From the NCBI GenBank assembly GCA_011525805.1, contig WYBR01000030.1:1-64000 (forward strand): DNA of 64,000 nucleotides, in the 5' to 3' direction. Positions 51,378 through 60,635 of the stretch are shown here, one piece after another. The translations under genes were made by a program, and so were the position numbers. Below the pieces are notes generated by a model. That model was given only the letters and a program-made list of their open reading frames with translations. It had not been told where the DNA came from and made no database searches. This DNA is from Vicinamibacteraceae bacterium. Lineage in GTDB: Bacteria > Planctomycetota > Phycisphaerae > Phycisphaerales > UBA5793. Positions within the stretch are counted from its first letter, which is position 1. Each line of letters begins with the position of its first letter.

Positions 51378-51791
51378 ATGATGGCATACTTGAAGGGCAC
51401 ACAGACTCCGCGCGGCGTCGGAATTACCCGAACAGTATCTTGCCAGATGCGTGCCGCACACAACCCAGCGCTCGGCGGCGGTCCGGTATTGGAGATTCCC
51501 AATCCGTTCCCGCTGTCGCGCCCCGGAGTACGCTTGCTCAAGCGCCAGGCCATGTACGTGAAGTATTTCGATATCAGTCACGCATCGGCAGGGACGTTCT
51601 ACCTTGTTGAACAGCCTGTATCACCGGTTGCAGTTGCCGTCGCGCGCGGATATCCGCTCACCAAGGTAATTGGCCAAGAGACGCGCAGGCAGAAGCGTCT
51701 GAAGCAGGTGGTCCTCCCGATGACTGGCTCAATCCGTCTCTATTCCGGCGTCGCATCCGTTGAGTTCGGTTCTTCATTGGAGTTTGGCTGA
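51378..51791 (+). CDS. small decoration-like protein, copy 4
   Basis: This 137-residue protein starts at the ATG at 51378 (51381 and GTG 51372 are alternatives). The C-terminal half repeats the family layout with MYVKYFDISHASAGTFYLVEQPV, ARGYPLTKVI, and SIRLYSGVASVEFGSSLEFG. The N-terminal 40 residues are different from its neighbours. It is followed by the secreted protein at 51812. Confidence 0.55.
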   Translation: MMAYLKGTQTPRGVGITRTVSCQMRAAHNPALGGGPVLEIPNPFPLSRPGVRLLKRQAMYVKYFDISHASAGTFYLVEQPVSPVAVAVARGYPLTKVIGQETRRQKRLKQVVLPMTGSIRLYSGVASVEFGSSLEFG

Positions 51792-51811
51792 TCGACTGGG
51801 GAGGTCTGGAA

Positions 51812-52846
51812 GTGGGCGGCATGCATACGGCGAATCTGTTGGGCACCCTTATCGGTGTATCTACGCTGACCATTGGAGAGCCGAGCGCGGATGCGCGCAT
51901 AGATCCTCCTGGGACAATGGACGCATCGAGTGTGGTCGCAGCGCATGACGCAACTGAATGGTCGGTACCACTGCGGCAGCAGTGCTTCTACAGCGGCGAC
52001 CTCGACGGTCGGGCTGGATTGAATTCCCAGCGAGACACGTTCGTCGAGGAAGCATGGACCTTTGACGATATCGACTGGCCGGGTGGCACCGTGACGGTGG
52101 CCTGGGCGCACTACGGCAACCGCAATCTAGCGCCCGTTGCAGCAGACATCGCGGTCTACGAGGGGCTCGGGGAGGGACTGTGGGGAACCCGAATCGTCGA
52201 GATTGTCGACATCACCGACTTCTCGTGGACGGCAACCGGACGTAATGCCCCCGGGGGTCCTGAGTACGAGTTGCGCGTGAACGTGTTGTTCCGATTGGAA
52301 TCAGGCCATTATCATGTGGGCGTTAGGCCGGTTGGCACCGGCGCGAGATTCGACGGCGCATGGATCACCACAACGAGTGGAGAGAATTCGCAGGGCGGAC
52401 CGATTGCCAATGGGAATGTGTTTCTGCAATCCTCTTCCTTGGGGTACCCACTCCCGACTTCTTGGGAGAACATTCTCGGACCGGGCCCGTGGGACGTCTC
52501 ATTCGGACTGTGCGGCGACAGCGAGCCGGGTGTCACGCTGGCGCTTGAAGGCGACTGCCCCGGCACGATGACGGCGCGGGTCGGCGGGGCGATGCCGGGC
52601 GGGCGCGTTGCGCTCATCCGCTCCGCGCCGGGCGGCTGCGGGGGGCAGACGACTATTCCGCCGCTGAATCCGTGCTCGGGAACCGTGCTCCCGCTTGGCG
52701 GCGCTTCGCTCGTGGGCATCATCACAGCCGACGGGCAAGGCAATGCCGCCGTCACGGGCAACGTCCCCGGCATCACCTGCGGCCGCGTCTGCCTCGTCGC
52801 CCTCGACCTGACCGCCTGCGAAGTGAGCAACGTCGCGGAGTTCTGA
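51812..52846 (+). CDS. secreted beta-rich protein
   Basis: A GTG at 51812 follows GGGGAGGTCTGGAA and gives 344 residues with a signal-like N-terminus (about 5-27). The main region (about 55-230) is beta-rich and resembles a lectin-like or beta-sandwich fold. The last 100 residues, with CPGTMTARVGGAMPGGRVALI and several Cys, match a C-terminal domain found in many secreted planctomycete proteins. It ends the operon-like run begun by the small proteins. Confidence 0.65.
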   Translation: MGGMHTANLLGTLIGVSTLTIGEPSADARIDPPGTMDASSVVAAHDATEWSVPLRQQCFYSGDLDGRAGLNSQRDTFVEEAWTFDDIDWPGGTVTVAWAHYGNRNLAPVAADIAVYEGLGEGLWGTRIVEIVDITDFSWTATGRNAPGGPEYELRVNVLFRLESGHYHVGVRPVGTGARFDGAWITTTSGENSQGGPIANGNVFLQSSSLGYPLPTSWENILGPGPWDVSFGLCGDSEPGVTLALEGDCPGTMTARVGGAMPGGRVALIRSAPGGCGGQTTIPPLNPCSGTVLPLGGASLVGIITADGQGNAAVTGNVPGITCGRVCLVALDLTACEVSNVAEF

Positions 52847-52943
52847 GTCCGGGCGTGCACACGAAAGCCTGTTTGCCGTATTCCTCACCGATCGGCCACT
52901 CATTGGGGGCCGGTTTGCCAATGACGTTCGGCCCTCACAGCGG

Positions 52944-52963
52944 CCCTCTCCCCGGGGAGAGGG
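52944..52963. terminator. perfect 20-bp palindrome between convergent genes
   Basis: CCCTCTCCCC (52944-52953) is followed directly by its reverse complement GGGGAGAGGG (52954-52963). It lies between the stops at 52846 (+) and 52976 (-). There is no loop, so it would fold with four unpaired bases. It may serve as a terminator or a REP-like element. Confidence 0.45.
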
Positions 52964-52975
52964 AGTCTTCGTCCG

Positions 52976-53581
52976 TCAGCGTCGCGCGTGGGGGCGGCGG
53001 AGGATCTGGCGGACTTCGGGCTGCGCCTGCGCCAGCATCTGCTCGACCTGGCGCGGGTCGGTGCGGCTGGCCTCGCGCACCAGTTCGATGAGGTGGGCGT
53101 CGCGGTGCCGCGCCCAGCGGTCGAAGAAGGTCTCGAGTTCGTGGCGCGAAAAACGCGTGAGCGGATCGGGCAGGCCCGACTGCGCCACCGCCCACTCCGT
53201 CAGCGCCCGCGCCTCGCGCGAGAAGCGATAGAGATTGAGCGTGTACTGGAGGCGCTGCCAGAGGGTCTTGAAGGGATCGGACGCCTCGGCGGGCAGGCGG
53301 ACCATCACGTCCGCGGGCTTGTTGCCTTCGAGTTCGGCGATCCAGCCGCTGCGCTCCGCGACGCTGTCGGCGGCTTGCGCCTCGTCGGCGGGGATGAGGT
53401 CGACGACGCCGGTGTGGAGGGTCTTGATCCCGACGGCGGCGAAGCGCACGTTAAGGCGCTGGGCGGTGTGGCCGTTGTGCGCGACGTTCTCAGCGCGCGT
53501 CACGGTTCCGGGGCCCCACTCGGGACGAGCGGTGTTGAGGACACGATCCCCGAACTTGTACGTTCTGCGTTGCGTGAGCAT
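52976..53581 (-). CDS. DUF3553-domain protein
   Basis: The ATG at 53581 gives 201 residues; an in-frame start at 53611 is weaker. The N-terminal domain has GDRVLNTARPEWGPGTVTRAENV and RLNVRFAAVGIKTLHTGVVDL (about 9-60), the DUF3553 pattern, which is related to CarD/TRCF-type RNA-polymerase-interacting or DNA-helicase accessory domains. The C-terminal part (about 90-201) is helical. Role not known. Confidence 0.78.
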   Translation of the reverse strand: MLTQRRTYKFGDRVLNTARPEWGPGTVTRAENVAHNGHTAQRLNVRFAAVGIKTLHTGVVDLIPADEAQAADSVAERSGWIAELEGNKPADVMVRLPAEASDPFKTLWQRLQYTLNLYRFSREARALTEWAVAQSGLPDPLTRFSRHELETFFDRWARHRDAHLIELVREASRTDPRQVEQMLAQAQPEVRQILRRPHARR

Positions 53582-53748
53582 GGTTGTGATGTCACCTGCG
53601 GAACCACACACTCGCGGCGCACACGGCGCCGGTCGACTCGAGCCTGCAAGAGGAGGCGAATGTGGGTCGGTTTCGGAGCCCGCGCCGCGCCTGACAGGAG
53701 CAGGGCCGCGACCGGGTCGTCCAATGATATCGTCCAGATCGCCTCAAG

Positions 53749-54279
53749 TCATTTGTCTTTCTCTCCCGGGGTCGCGTTTTGTTCGAACGCCACCGTCGAG
53801 GGCGTCGGCCGCACGTCGATCGGGTACGGCTCCTCGAAGGGGCGGCGGTTGTGCCACTGCCCGCACTCCGGACACTGGAACACCCGCCGGGGCGACTGCA
53901 ACTGGCTCTTCAGACAGAAGCCGCACTCCGGACACGCCGTCCGGCACCGCGGGTTCACTCGGCGCAGGTGCGGGCGGATGATGTCCCCGCCCCACGTCAG
54001 CGACAGGACCATGGCGGCGCCGACTGTTACCGCGATGCTGAACAGGTTGGCAATCACACCCAGCGGCACTGAATCAGACCCGAGCAGATCCGACACGTCG
54101 ATGAAGAGGTTCAACGCACCGCCGAGGCACGCCAGCGAAAACGCGACCAGCAGAAAGCCCCACATCCTCTGATCGCTGAGCGAAGAGAGAAACGCCCGCC
54201 ACCAGGTGCGGTGCCGCTCCCAGAAGGACTCGATGCAGCGCATCTCGGGGTAGGAGTCGTTGCTCAGGTACCAGCGCAT
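53749..54279 (-). CDS. membrane protein with C-terminal zinc ribbon
   Basis: The ATG at 54279 gives 176 residues. Two membrane helices (about 38-60 and 78-100) are followed by a C-terminal zinc ribbon made of CPECGFC and CPECGQW (about 120-155). The longer frame from 54420 has a low-complexity leader. This inverts the layout of the zinc-ribbon membrane protein at 1119-1754. Function unknown. Confidence 0.72.
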   Translation of the reverse strand: MRWYLSNDSYPEMRCIESFWERHRTWWRAFLSSLSDQRMWGFLLVAFSLACLGGALNLFIDVSDLLGSDSVPLGVIANLFSIAVTVGAAMVLSLTWGGDIIRPHLRRVNPRCRTACPECGFCLKSQLQSPRRVFQCPECGQWHNRRPFEEPYPIDVRPTPSTVAFEQNATPGEKDK

Positions 54280-54340
54280 TGGCTTGGGCCGTGGGCCTTG
54301 GGACTTCGGATTTGGGGCCTCGCGCCTCTGGTCGCGGGTC

Positions 54341-55453
54341 TCAAGCCTCTCCAGCGAGCGGCTCGAACCGCAGCCCGTGCGCCTCCGCGACCGGCTTGTT
54401 GGTGAGGCGTCCCCGATCAACGTTTACGGCGTCGGCGAAGCCCTTGTTCGCCCGGGACAGGGCCAGTGGCCCTTCGTTGGCGAGGCGCAGGGTCCAGGGC
54501 ATCGTCGCGTTGTTGAGGCCGATCGTGCTCGTTCGGGCCACCGCCCCGGGCATGTTGGCGACGCAGTAGTGCACCACCCCGTCCACCTCGAAGACCGGAT
54601 CATCATGCGTCGTCGGACGGGTCGTCTCGACGCATCCGCCCTGATCGACCGCGACATCGACGATCACGCTGCCGGGGCGCATGAGTTTGAGGTCTTCGCG
54701 GCGGATGAGTTTCGGCGCCGCGGCGCCGGGAATGAGCACGGCGCCGACGACGAGGTCCGCCCAGGCGAGGTACTCGCGCACCGTGTGGGCGTCGGAGTAG
54801 CGCAGGGTGACGTTGGGCGGCATCCACTCGTCGAGTTCGCGCAGGCGGTCGAGGCTGACGTCAAGAAGCGTGACCTTGGCGCCCAGGCCCGCGGCCATTC
54901 GCGCGGCGCAGGTGCCGACGACGCCCCCGCCGATGACGAGCACGTGGCCCGGCTCGACGCCGGGAATGCCGCCGAGCAGCACGCCGCGTCCGCCGAAGGG
55001 GCGCTCCAGGTACTTCGCCCCTTCCTGGATGGACATCTTGCCCGCGACCTCGCTCATGGGCGTGAGCAGCGGCAGACGGCCGCGTGCGTCCGTCAGCGTC
55101 TCGTACGCCACGCCGATGCACCGGCTCCGCAGGCACCCTTCGGTGAGGGGCTTGCTCGCCGCGAGATGGAGGTAGGTGAAGAGAATCTGCCCTTCGCGGA
55201 GCATGGCGATCTCGGCCGGCTGCGGCTCCTTGACCTTGACGATCAGGTCGGCCCGCCTGAAGACCTCGGCCGCGGAAGCGCAGATCGTTGCGCCGGCGGC
55301 AGCGTACTGCTCGTCGGGAAAGCCGCTGCCCAGCCCAGCCTCTCGTTCGACGAGCACCGTGTGGCCGGCCTTCACCAGCATCTCCGCCACCACGGGCAGC
55401 ATCCCGACGCGGTACTCCTGGGTCTTGATCTCTTTCGGACAGCCGACGATCAT
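54341..55453 (-). CDS. ald: alanine dehydrogenase
   Basis: The ATG at 55453 gives 370 residues; 55468 adds five. It oxidises alanine to pyruvate with NAD. Signatures are [20 protein letters not shown] at the N-terminus, [18 protein letters not shown], the Rossmann motif [19 protein letters not shown] (about 165-183), and [18 protein letters not shown] (about 287-304), a hallmark of alanine dehydrogenase. The length matches the family. Confidence 0.95.
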   Translation of the reverse strand: MIVGCPKEIKTQEYRVGMLPVVAEMLVKAGHTVLVEREAGLGSGFPDEQYAAAGATICASAAEVFRRADLIVKVKEPQPAEIAMLREGQILFTYLHLAASKPLTEGCLRSRCIGVAYETLTDARGRLPLLTPMSEVAGKMSIQEGAKYLERPFGGRGVLLGGIPGVEPGHVLVIGGGVVGTCAARMAAGLGAKVTLLDVSLDRLRELDEWMPPNVTLRYSDAHTVREYLAWADLVVGAVLIPGAAAPKLIRREDLKLMRPGSVIVDVAVDQGGCVETTRPTTHDDPVFEVDGVVHYCVANMPGAVARTSTIGLNNATMPWTLRLANEGPLALSRANKGFADAVNVDRGRLTNKPVAEAHGLRFEPLAGEA

Positions 55454-55677
55454 CGCAACTCTCCCCACGGCCCGGCGCGCGCGCCGCGGCCGATCAAAGC
55501 GACCGGGGGCGGAACACTCTCCGCCGCCGGCGAGTTTAGTCGAGTGGAAGGCGGCGGGAGAGAATCCGACCCGCGCCGCCTCTTCGGAATGACTATGCTA
55601 GCATGAGAATCCACGAAATAGGGAATCCGACCGGAACGCCTCCGGCCGGGCCGATTCTCGACCGGGAGCGATCCACC

Positions 55678-57267
55678 ATGACCGACTGCGTTGCCGCCCG
55701 CGAACCGAGGCACCTTCGAGCACCGGCACGGGGCCGGATGCGCACCTGCGTGGCCGCGCTGGCGCTCGCCGCCGCCGCATGCGGCGCGGAGCGGGTGTCG
55801 GCCCAGACCAGCAACGCGCGCAAGTTTCTCGACCGCCTCAACGCGCCGATCCTCGCCGTCTCGGAGGATGAGCGGGCGTACAAGATCTACTTCGAGGCGC
55901 ACGACTGCATCGACATATCCGATCCGCGCGTCGCGGCCGCGTCGACGCGCCTCGACCCCTGGGCGCCGACCTTCCAGGACGCCATCGGCTGGGCCGGCGA
56001 GCCTTCCCAGCAGGAGGCGGTGGACCTCATGCTCGCGAAGAACCAGCGCGGCCTCAACGCCACGCAGCGCAAGCTCTTCGGCCTGCCCTACGGCACCTAC
56101 GACGTCGACGACGACCTCATCATCAACGACTTCGTCGTTTACGTCCACGGCGACATGCTCTTCGACCGCGAGGACGCCTACCTTGCCCGGTATCAGGAAC
56201 TCATGCACCTCCTCCGCGCCGAGGCGTTCCGCCGCGCGGAAAGCGGCAACGGCGACGGCGCCGTCGAGGCCATCCTCGGCATGAGCCGCATGGCCCGGCA
56301 ACTCTGCGACCAGCGCTTCTACAACGAGAAACTCGTCGGCATGACGGCCCTGCTCGAGTCCTTCGTCCAGGTCCGCGACTTCATGTGGGCCTACCGCGAC
56401 AAACTCTCCATCGAGAACTTCCGCACCATCGGCATCGAACTCGAGCGCCTCGGACTCGATCGCATCGAGATGCCCCCGGGCGAGGAGCTCATCGGCGAGC
56501 AGTTGATCGAGCAGATTTTCGGCCCGGATAACCGCGTCGACAAGGAGAAGTTCCCGGAGGTCATGGCCACCTTCGACTCCTACGGCGCGCCGCTGCGGCG
56601 CTTCCAGGCCGTCGCCTTCTGGCAGCAGGTCGTCGAGCGCCACCGCTCGAAGCGCGAGGTCGAGGTCGCCCTCAAGAACGCCGTCGCCAACTGGAAACTC
56701 CGCTGGCGCCTCCCCCTGCACAGTTCCCTCGCGCCCGATTCGGAGTTCGCCAAACTTGACGATCTCGAATACGCCGCGGTGAAGCGCCCGATCCGCGACC
56801 TGCAGAACCTCTTCGACCTGCGCATCCCGCTGGCGGCCCAACTCAACGGCACCGCCACCGCCGCGGGCGTTCACGCCTACCTCGTCCGCGAAGGCGCGAA
56901 ACTCGTGCCCGGGCAGGGCGCCGTCGAGGCCGCCGTGCCCGTGCGCCTCGCCCAGATTCAGCCCGCCTTCGTCAACTACGAATCCACCCTTATGGACATC
57001 TACGCCTCGCTCACGGACAAACTCCACTTCACCGTCATCCGCAACACCGACCCGCGATTCGACTACGACGGGTACACCGTGCGGACCGCCGAGGGAACCG
57101 TCAATCTCTTTGAGTTCTGGCCCCTGCTCTACTCCGTCGGACCCGACCGCGCCGAGAACCTCGGCAACGAACTCCTCCACAACTCGATGCCGGACACCGG
57201 CGACAAGTGCGACATCGTGTACTTCCCCAACATCGACATGCTCCTGCGCGAGTCGAAGGGGCGCTGA
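55678..57267 (+). CDS. exported protein of unknown function
   Basis: The ATG at 55678 follows GGGAGCGATCCACC and gives 529 residues; an ATG at 55738 would leave a shorter signal peptide. Hydrophobic MRTCVAALALAAAACG then AQT suggests a signal peptide. The mature part is mostly helical with a C-terminal region ending in PNIDMLLRESKGR. It shows no catalytic motif I recognise. It lies 48 nt upstream of trxB and may be co-transcribed. Confidence 0.72.
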   Translation: MTDCVAAREPRHLRAPARGRMRTCVAALALAAAACGAERVSAQTSNARKFLDRLNAPILAVSEDERAYKIYFEAHDCIDISDPRVAAASTRLDPWAPTFQDAIGWAGEPSQQEAVDLMLAKNQRGLNATQRKLFGLPYGTYDVDDDLIINDFVVYVHGDMLFDREDAYLARYQELMHLLRAEAFRRAESGNGDGAVEAILGMSRMARQLCDQRFYNEKLVGMTALLESFVQVRDFMWAYRDKLSIENFRTIGIELERLGLDRIEMPPGEELIGEQLIEQIFGPDNRVDKEKFPEVMATFDSYGAPLRRFQAVAFWQQVVERHRSKREVEVALKNAVANWKLRWRLPLHSSLAPDSEFAKLDDLEYAAVKRPIRDLQNLFDLRIPLAAQLNGTATAAGVHAYLVREGAKLVPGQGAVEAAVPVRLAQIQPAFVNYESTLMDIYASLTDKLHFTVIRNTDPRFDYDGYTVRTAEGTVNLFEFWPLLYSVGPDRAENLGNELLHNSMPDTGDKCDIVYFPNIDMLLRESKGR

Positions 57268-57315
57268 GCGGCCGCGGCGAACTCCCGCACCGCCTCGCCC
57301 GTACACTGGGAACCC

Positions 57316-58311
57316 ATGAGCGACACCGCCTCCGCCTCCAACGTCAAGAAGGTCCTCATCATCGGCTCCGGCCCCGCGGGATGGACCGCCGCGATCTACG
57401 CCGCCCGCGCCAATCTCAACCCCGTCTGCTACATCGGCGTGCCTAAGCAGGACCCCAGCCCCATCCTCCCCGGCGGGCAACTCATGCTCACCACCGAGGT
57501 CGAGAACTACCCCGGGTTTCCCGAGGGCGTGACCGGCCCCGAGATGATGGAGAAGTTCCAGAAGCAGGCGGAGCGCTTCGGCACGCGCATCGTCGGCGAG
57601 GACATCGTCAAGTGCGACTTCTCCAAGCGCCCCTTCACGCTGACGACCTCCTCGGGCGCGGCGGTCAACGCGCACAGCGTCATCCTCGCCACCGGAGCCG
57701 TGGCGAACTGGATCGGCCTCGAGAACGAGATGCGCCTGGCGCGATCCGGCGGGGGCGTTTCGGCCTGCGCGGTCTGCGACGGCGCACTGCCCGTCTTCCG
57801 CGACCAGGTGCTCGCCGTCGTCGGCGGAGGCGACACCGCGATGGAAGAGACGTCGTATCTCACCAAGTTCGCCCGCAAGGTCTACGTCATCCACCGCCGC
57901 GACGAGTTCCGCGCCAGCAAGACGATGCAGCAGCGCGTCCTGGGCAACCCGAAAGTCGAAGTCCTGTGGAACAAGGTCGTCGTGGATGTGCTTGGCGAAG
58001 ACATGATCAGCGGCATCGCGCTCCAGGACACCAAGACCGGCGAGCGGTCGCAGCGCGACGTCAAGGGTCTGTTCATCGCCATCGGCCACACGCCCGCGAC
58101 GAGGTTTCTGCAAGGCTCGGGCCTCGCACTCGACGACAAGGGCTACGTGAAGATGCCCGTGCCCCACCGCTCGAACACGAATATCGAAGGCGTGTTCGTG
58201 GCCGGCGACGTGGCCGACTCGGTGTACCGCCAGGCGGTGACGGCCGCAGGCATGGGCTGCCGCGCCGCCATCGACGCCGAGCGCTGGCTCGCGGAACAGG
58301 GCGTGCATTGA
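57316..58311 (+). CDS. trxB: thioredoxin reductase
   Basis: This 331-residue flavoprotein reduces thioredoxin with NADPH. It has the FAD motif GSGPAGWTAA (17-26), the redox CAVC pair (Cys151 and Cys154) in ACAVCDGA, and the NADPH motif VVGGGDTAMEE (about 167-178). A C-terminal GVFVAGDVADSVYRQAVTAAGMGC motif completes the FAD site. It is near the methyltransferase unit but no operon link is evident. Redox maintenance fits the neighbouring stress genes. Confidence 0.95.
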   Translation: MSDTASASNVKKVLIIGSGPAGWTAAIYAARANLNPVCYIGVPKQDPSPILPGGQLMLTTEVENYPGFPEGVTGPEMMEKFQKQAERFGTRIVGEDIVKCDFSKRPFTLTTSSGAAVNAHSVILATGAVANWIGLENEMRLARSGGGVSACAVCDGALPVFRDQVLAVVGGGDTAMEETSYLTKFARKVYVIHRRDEFRASKTMQQRVLGNPKVEVLWNKVVVDVLGEDMISGIALQDTKTGERSQRDVKGLFIAIGHTPATRFLQGSGLALDDKGYVKMPVPHRSNTNIEGVFVAGDVADSVYRQAVTAAGMGCRAAIDAERWLAEQGVH

Positions 58312-58376
58312 GGGCGACGGCGGGTTAGAATCGCAAGGTTGATCGTGGGCCGTCGTCCCCCAGCCGAGGAGCGGGA

Positions 58377-59330
58377 ATGAAGCCAGCGCATCGGTTCTTT
58401 TGCCATTCCAGCGAGTGCATGGAGGATCTCGGGGACGCTGAGGTCGCCCTGACGATCACCTCTCCGCCCTACTGGAACGCGATCGACTACGACCGGCACA
58501 CCGCAGATCGTGGCCAGAATTACAGGACGCGTTCCTACGCAAATGGATTCAGCGGTTACGACGAGTACCTTGATCTGATGGATCGGGTCTTTCGGGAGGT
58601 GCTCCGGGTGACGAAGCCCGGGGGATTCTGCGCCGTCGTAATCGGCACCGTGCTCTTCAAGGCCAAGCCCGTTCCCGTTCCATTTGATTTCACATATCAG
58701 ATGGGGAGTGCGGGCTGGGAGTTTCACCAAGACATCATCTGGCACAAATGTACGGCAGGGGTGAAGCGAGCCGGAGTGACCATTCAGAAGCCGTTTCCTG
58801 GCTATTACTACCCAAACATCATGACGGAGTACATTCTGGTGTTTCGCCGGCCGGGGCCGCGAATCAGCGATGATCGAACGAAACGGGAGGTTCAGAGCGG
58901 CGCTTTTCCAATCAACGCACTCTTCACGAAGGATCTGGCCAACAACATCTGGCACATTGCGCCTGTCCCTCCGGGGCATCTCGATCATCCCTGTCCGTTT
59001 CCTGAAGAGATTCCTTACCGTCTGGCCACACTCTATTCCTACCCCGATGACCTCGTTCTCGATCCATTCCTGGGTTCAGGACAGACGACAAAGGTGGCCG
59101 CTCAGATCGGGAGGCGCGTGGTCGGCTACGACGTCGAGAAACAGTACGTCGACTACGCGAAACGCCGGTTGCGAGAGCCGCTGGCGATTCGACCCCAGCA
59201 GTTAATCGCCGCGTTCGAAAAGATCGCGATCGACGCGCCGCTGAGCGGTCCGGGTCGTCGAAACGGCGCGTCGCACGGCAGGCGACGCCACCGGTCAAGC
59301 ACGAAGCAGGAGACGCTCTTTGCCGAGTGA
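58377..59330 (+). CDS. beta-class DNA methyltransferase, SPPY type
   Basis: This 317-residue enzyme has TSPPYWN (28-34) as catalytic motif IV near the N-terminus and LDPFLGSGQT (228-237) as SAM-binding motif I near the C-terminus, the beta-class order. SPPY is typical of N4-cytosine methyltransferases, but N6-adenine cannot be excluded. The GAGGAGCGGGA region precedes the ATG. It overlaps the next gene by 11 nt. GC content is lower than in adjacent genes by eye, and the C-terminal 40 residues are basic and variable. The recognition sequence is not predictable. Confidence 0.9.
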   Translation: MKPAHRFFCHSSECMEDLGDAEVALTITSPPYWNAIDYDRHTADRGQNYRTRSYANGFSGYDEYLDLMDRVFREVLRVTKPGGFCAVVIGTVLFKAKPVPVPFDFTYQMGSAGWEFHQDIIWHKCTAGVKRAGVTIQKPFPGYYYPNIMTEYILVFRRPGPRISDDRTKREVQSGAFPINALFTKDLANNIWHIAPVPPGHLDHPCPFPEEIPYRLATLYSYPDDLVLDPFLGSGQTTKVAAQIGRRVVGYDVEKQYVDYAKRRLREPLAIRPQQLIAAFEKIAIDAPLSGPGRRNGASHGRRRHRSSTKQETLFAE

Positions 59331-60552
59331 TCGCGCTGACCCCGTCGCTCGAAGCACTGCGCTGCTGGCCGCCGTTGCAAGCGTGGGGCGCAAGTTTCCG
59401 GCGAGTCCTCAAGCCTCACTCGTTGACCCCTTTCGGCCCTACTTCGATTCCCGTACGAAGAATCTGTTTGTTTCCGAGCTGGACCGGCGCGACGGCGGCG
59501 TTACGCGCCGTGAAGCGATCCTCAGGTTTCTTCTGCTCTCCGCCGTCGTCGATCAGGGGCCGGACATCGAGGGCGTGCGCGATCTGGTCGTGCGAGTGGT
59601 CAACGACCTCTACTCGCGCGAAGTTCGTCTCTTTCACCGGCCCGGCGACTTCTTTCAGCACTTCGGCATAGCAGTCGATTCGATCGAGTCGATGCACGAG
59701 ATCGTGAAGGCGCTGCACGCTGCTCGCTGGGCCGAATCCAATAGGAGCCTCGCCAGCAAGTACCTCCTTTACATGGAGAATGCTAAACAAACACTCGGCT
59801 ACGCCGTGTATCGCTGGGGCGCCCCGCTCGCACTCGCTCACCTGTTGCATCAGCAGGCCGAGTCGGAAGGGCGCGATCCCTCGGACGCCCTCCTGCAATA
59901 CCTGCGAGAGCAGCATGGCGGATTCCCGCCGTCAACCGAAGGCGTGACGAAGCGAATCAAAGACCACCCGAAACTCGGACTCGGCAAGGCGATCGGCGAC
60001 AAGGCAGCACATCTCTTCGGGAAATGGGCCATCCACGCCTACCCGCTGCTCACCCGTGCGGACGATCCAGCGTGGGATGCCTGGTCATACGAGGTGCCCT
60101 TCGACAGCAATGCGGGGCGCGTGCTGTACCGCACCGGGTTCCTCACAACCTGGCTCGATGACAAGGTGATGCGACGAGCACAGGTGCTTCAGGCGGGGAA
60201 GGGCAAGGAAGCGGGGACGGACTATATGCGGGTCACGAACCTGCGCGGCCTTGCCAGCGCGGCGGCCGCGGTGAATCCGTTTCTCGTGGACACGAACACC
60301 AAACTGTGCGTCAACCACCTTCGCACCCACAGGAAGCGACCCACTAAGGTGGAGATTCAACGACTCCCTTCGATCCTGTCTCTTCGCAGCAGGAGGACTT
60401 TCACCCCTGGCCAGATCGACGACGGCCTGATCAAGATCGGTACGACCTGGTGCTTCAATACAGCCGCTCCCGACTGCGCACACTGCCCCGTGCGAACACA
60501 CTGTGCCGGAGCGACCCGACAGCCCGCGCTCATCACAAAGGTGCGCACCTGA
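59320..60552 (+). CDS. HhH-GPD-superfamily iron-sulfur protein, putative DNA glycosylase
   Basis: A TTG at 59320, after GCAGGAGA, gives 410 residues. The C-terminus has Cys378, Cys386, Cys389 and Cys395 (C-X7-C-X2-C-X5-C), close to the C-X6-C-X2-C-X5-C cluster loop of endonuclease III and MutY. A GLGKAIGDKAAHLFGKW segment (220-236) resembles the helix-hairpin-helix, and FDSNAGRVLYRTGF (261-274) resembles the catalytic-Asp strand (VDTHV.RV..R), giving Asp262 as candidate nucleophile partner. An extra N-terminal helical domain (about 1-190) precedes it. It overlaps the methyltransferase gene by 11 nt, so the pair is one translational unit. Base excision or restriction of unmodified DNA is inference. 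Low-homology alternatives include a plain repair enzyme. Confidence 0.72.
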   Translation: MPSDRADPVARSTALLAAVASVGRKFPASPQASLVDPFRPYFDSRTKNLFVSELDRRDGGVTRREAILRFLLLSAVVDQGPDIEGVRDLVVRVVNDLYSREVRLFHRPGDFFQHFGIAVDSIESMHEIVKALHAARWAESNRSLASKYLLYMENAKQTLGYAVYRWGAPLALAHLLHQQAESEGRDPSDALLQYLREQHGGFPPSTEGVTKRIKDHPKLGLGKAIGDKAAHLFGKWAIHAYPLLTRADDPAWDAWSYEVPFDSNAGRVLYRTGFLTTWLDDKVMRRAQVLQAGKGKEAGTDYMRVTNLRGLASAAAAVNPFLVDTNTKLCVNHLRTHRKRPTKVEIQRLPSILSLRSRRTFTPGQIDDGLIKIGTTWCFNTAAPDCAHCPVRTHCAGATRQPALITKVRT

Positions 60553-60635
60553 CCGCCGGCACCGCCGCTGCTGCTTCGGCCCCCGGCGCCACCTCTCCGA
60601 ACCCCGCGTGCCTCGGACACCCGCGCCTGCCGCTC

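Noticed and set aside
55450-58308. 952-residue open frame on the - strand
   Set aside because: It covers the exported protein and trxB in antisense, both better supported, and shows only low-complexity Arg/Val/Gly sequence.
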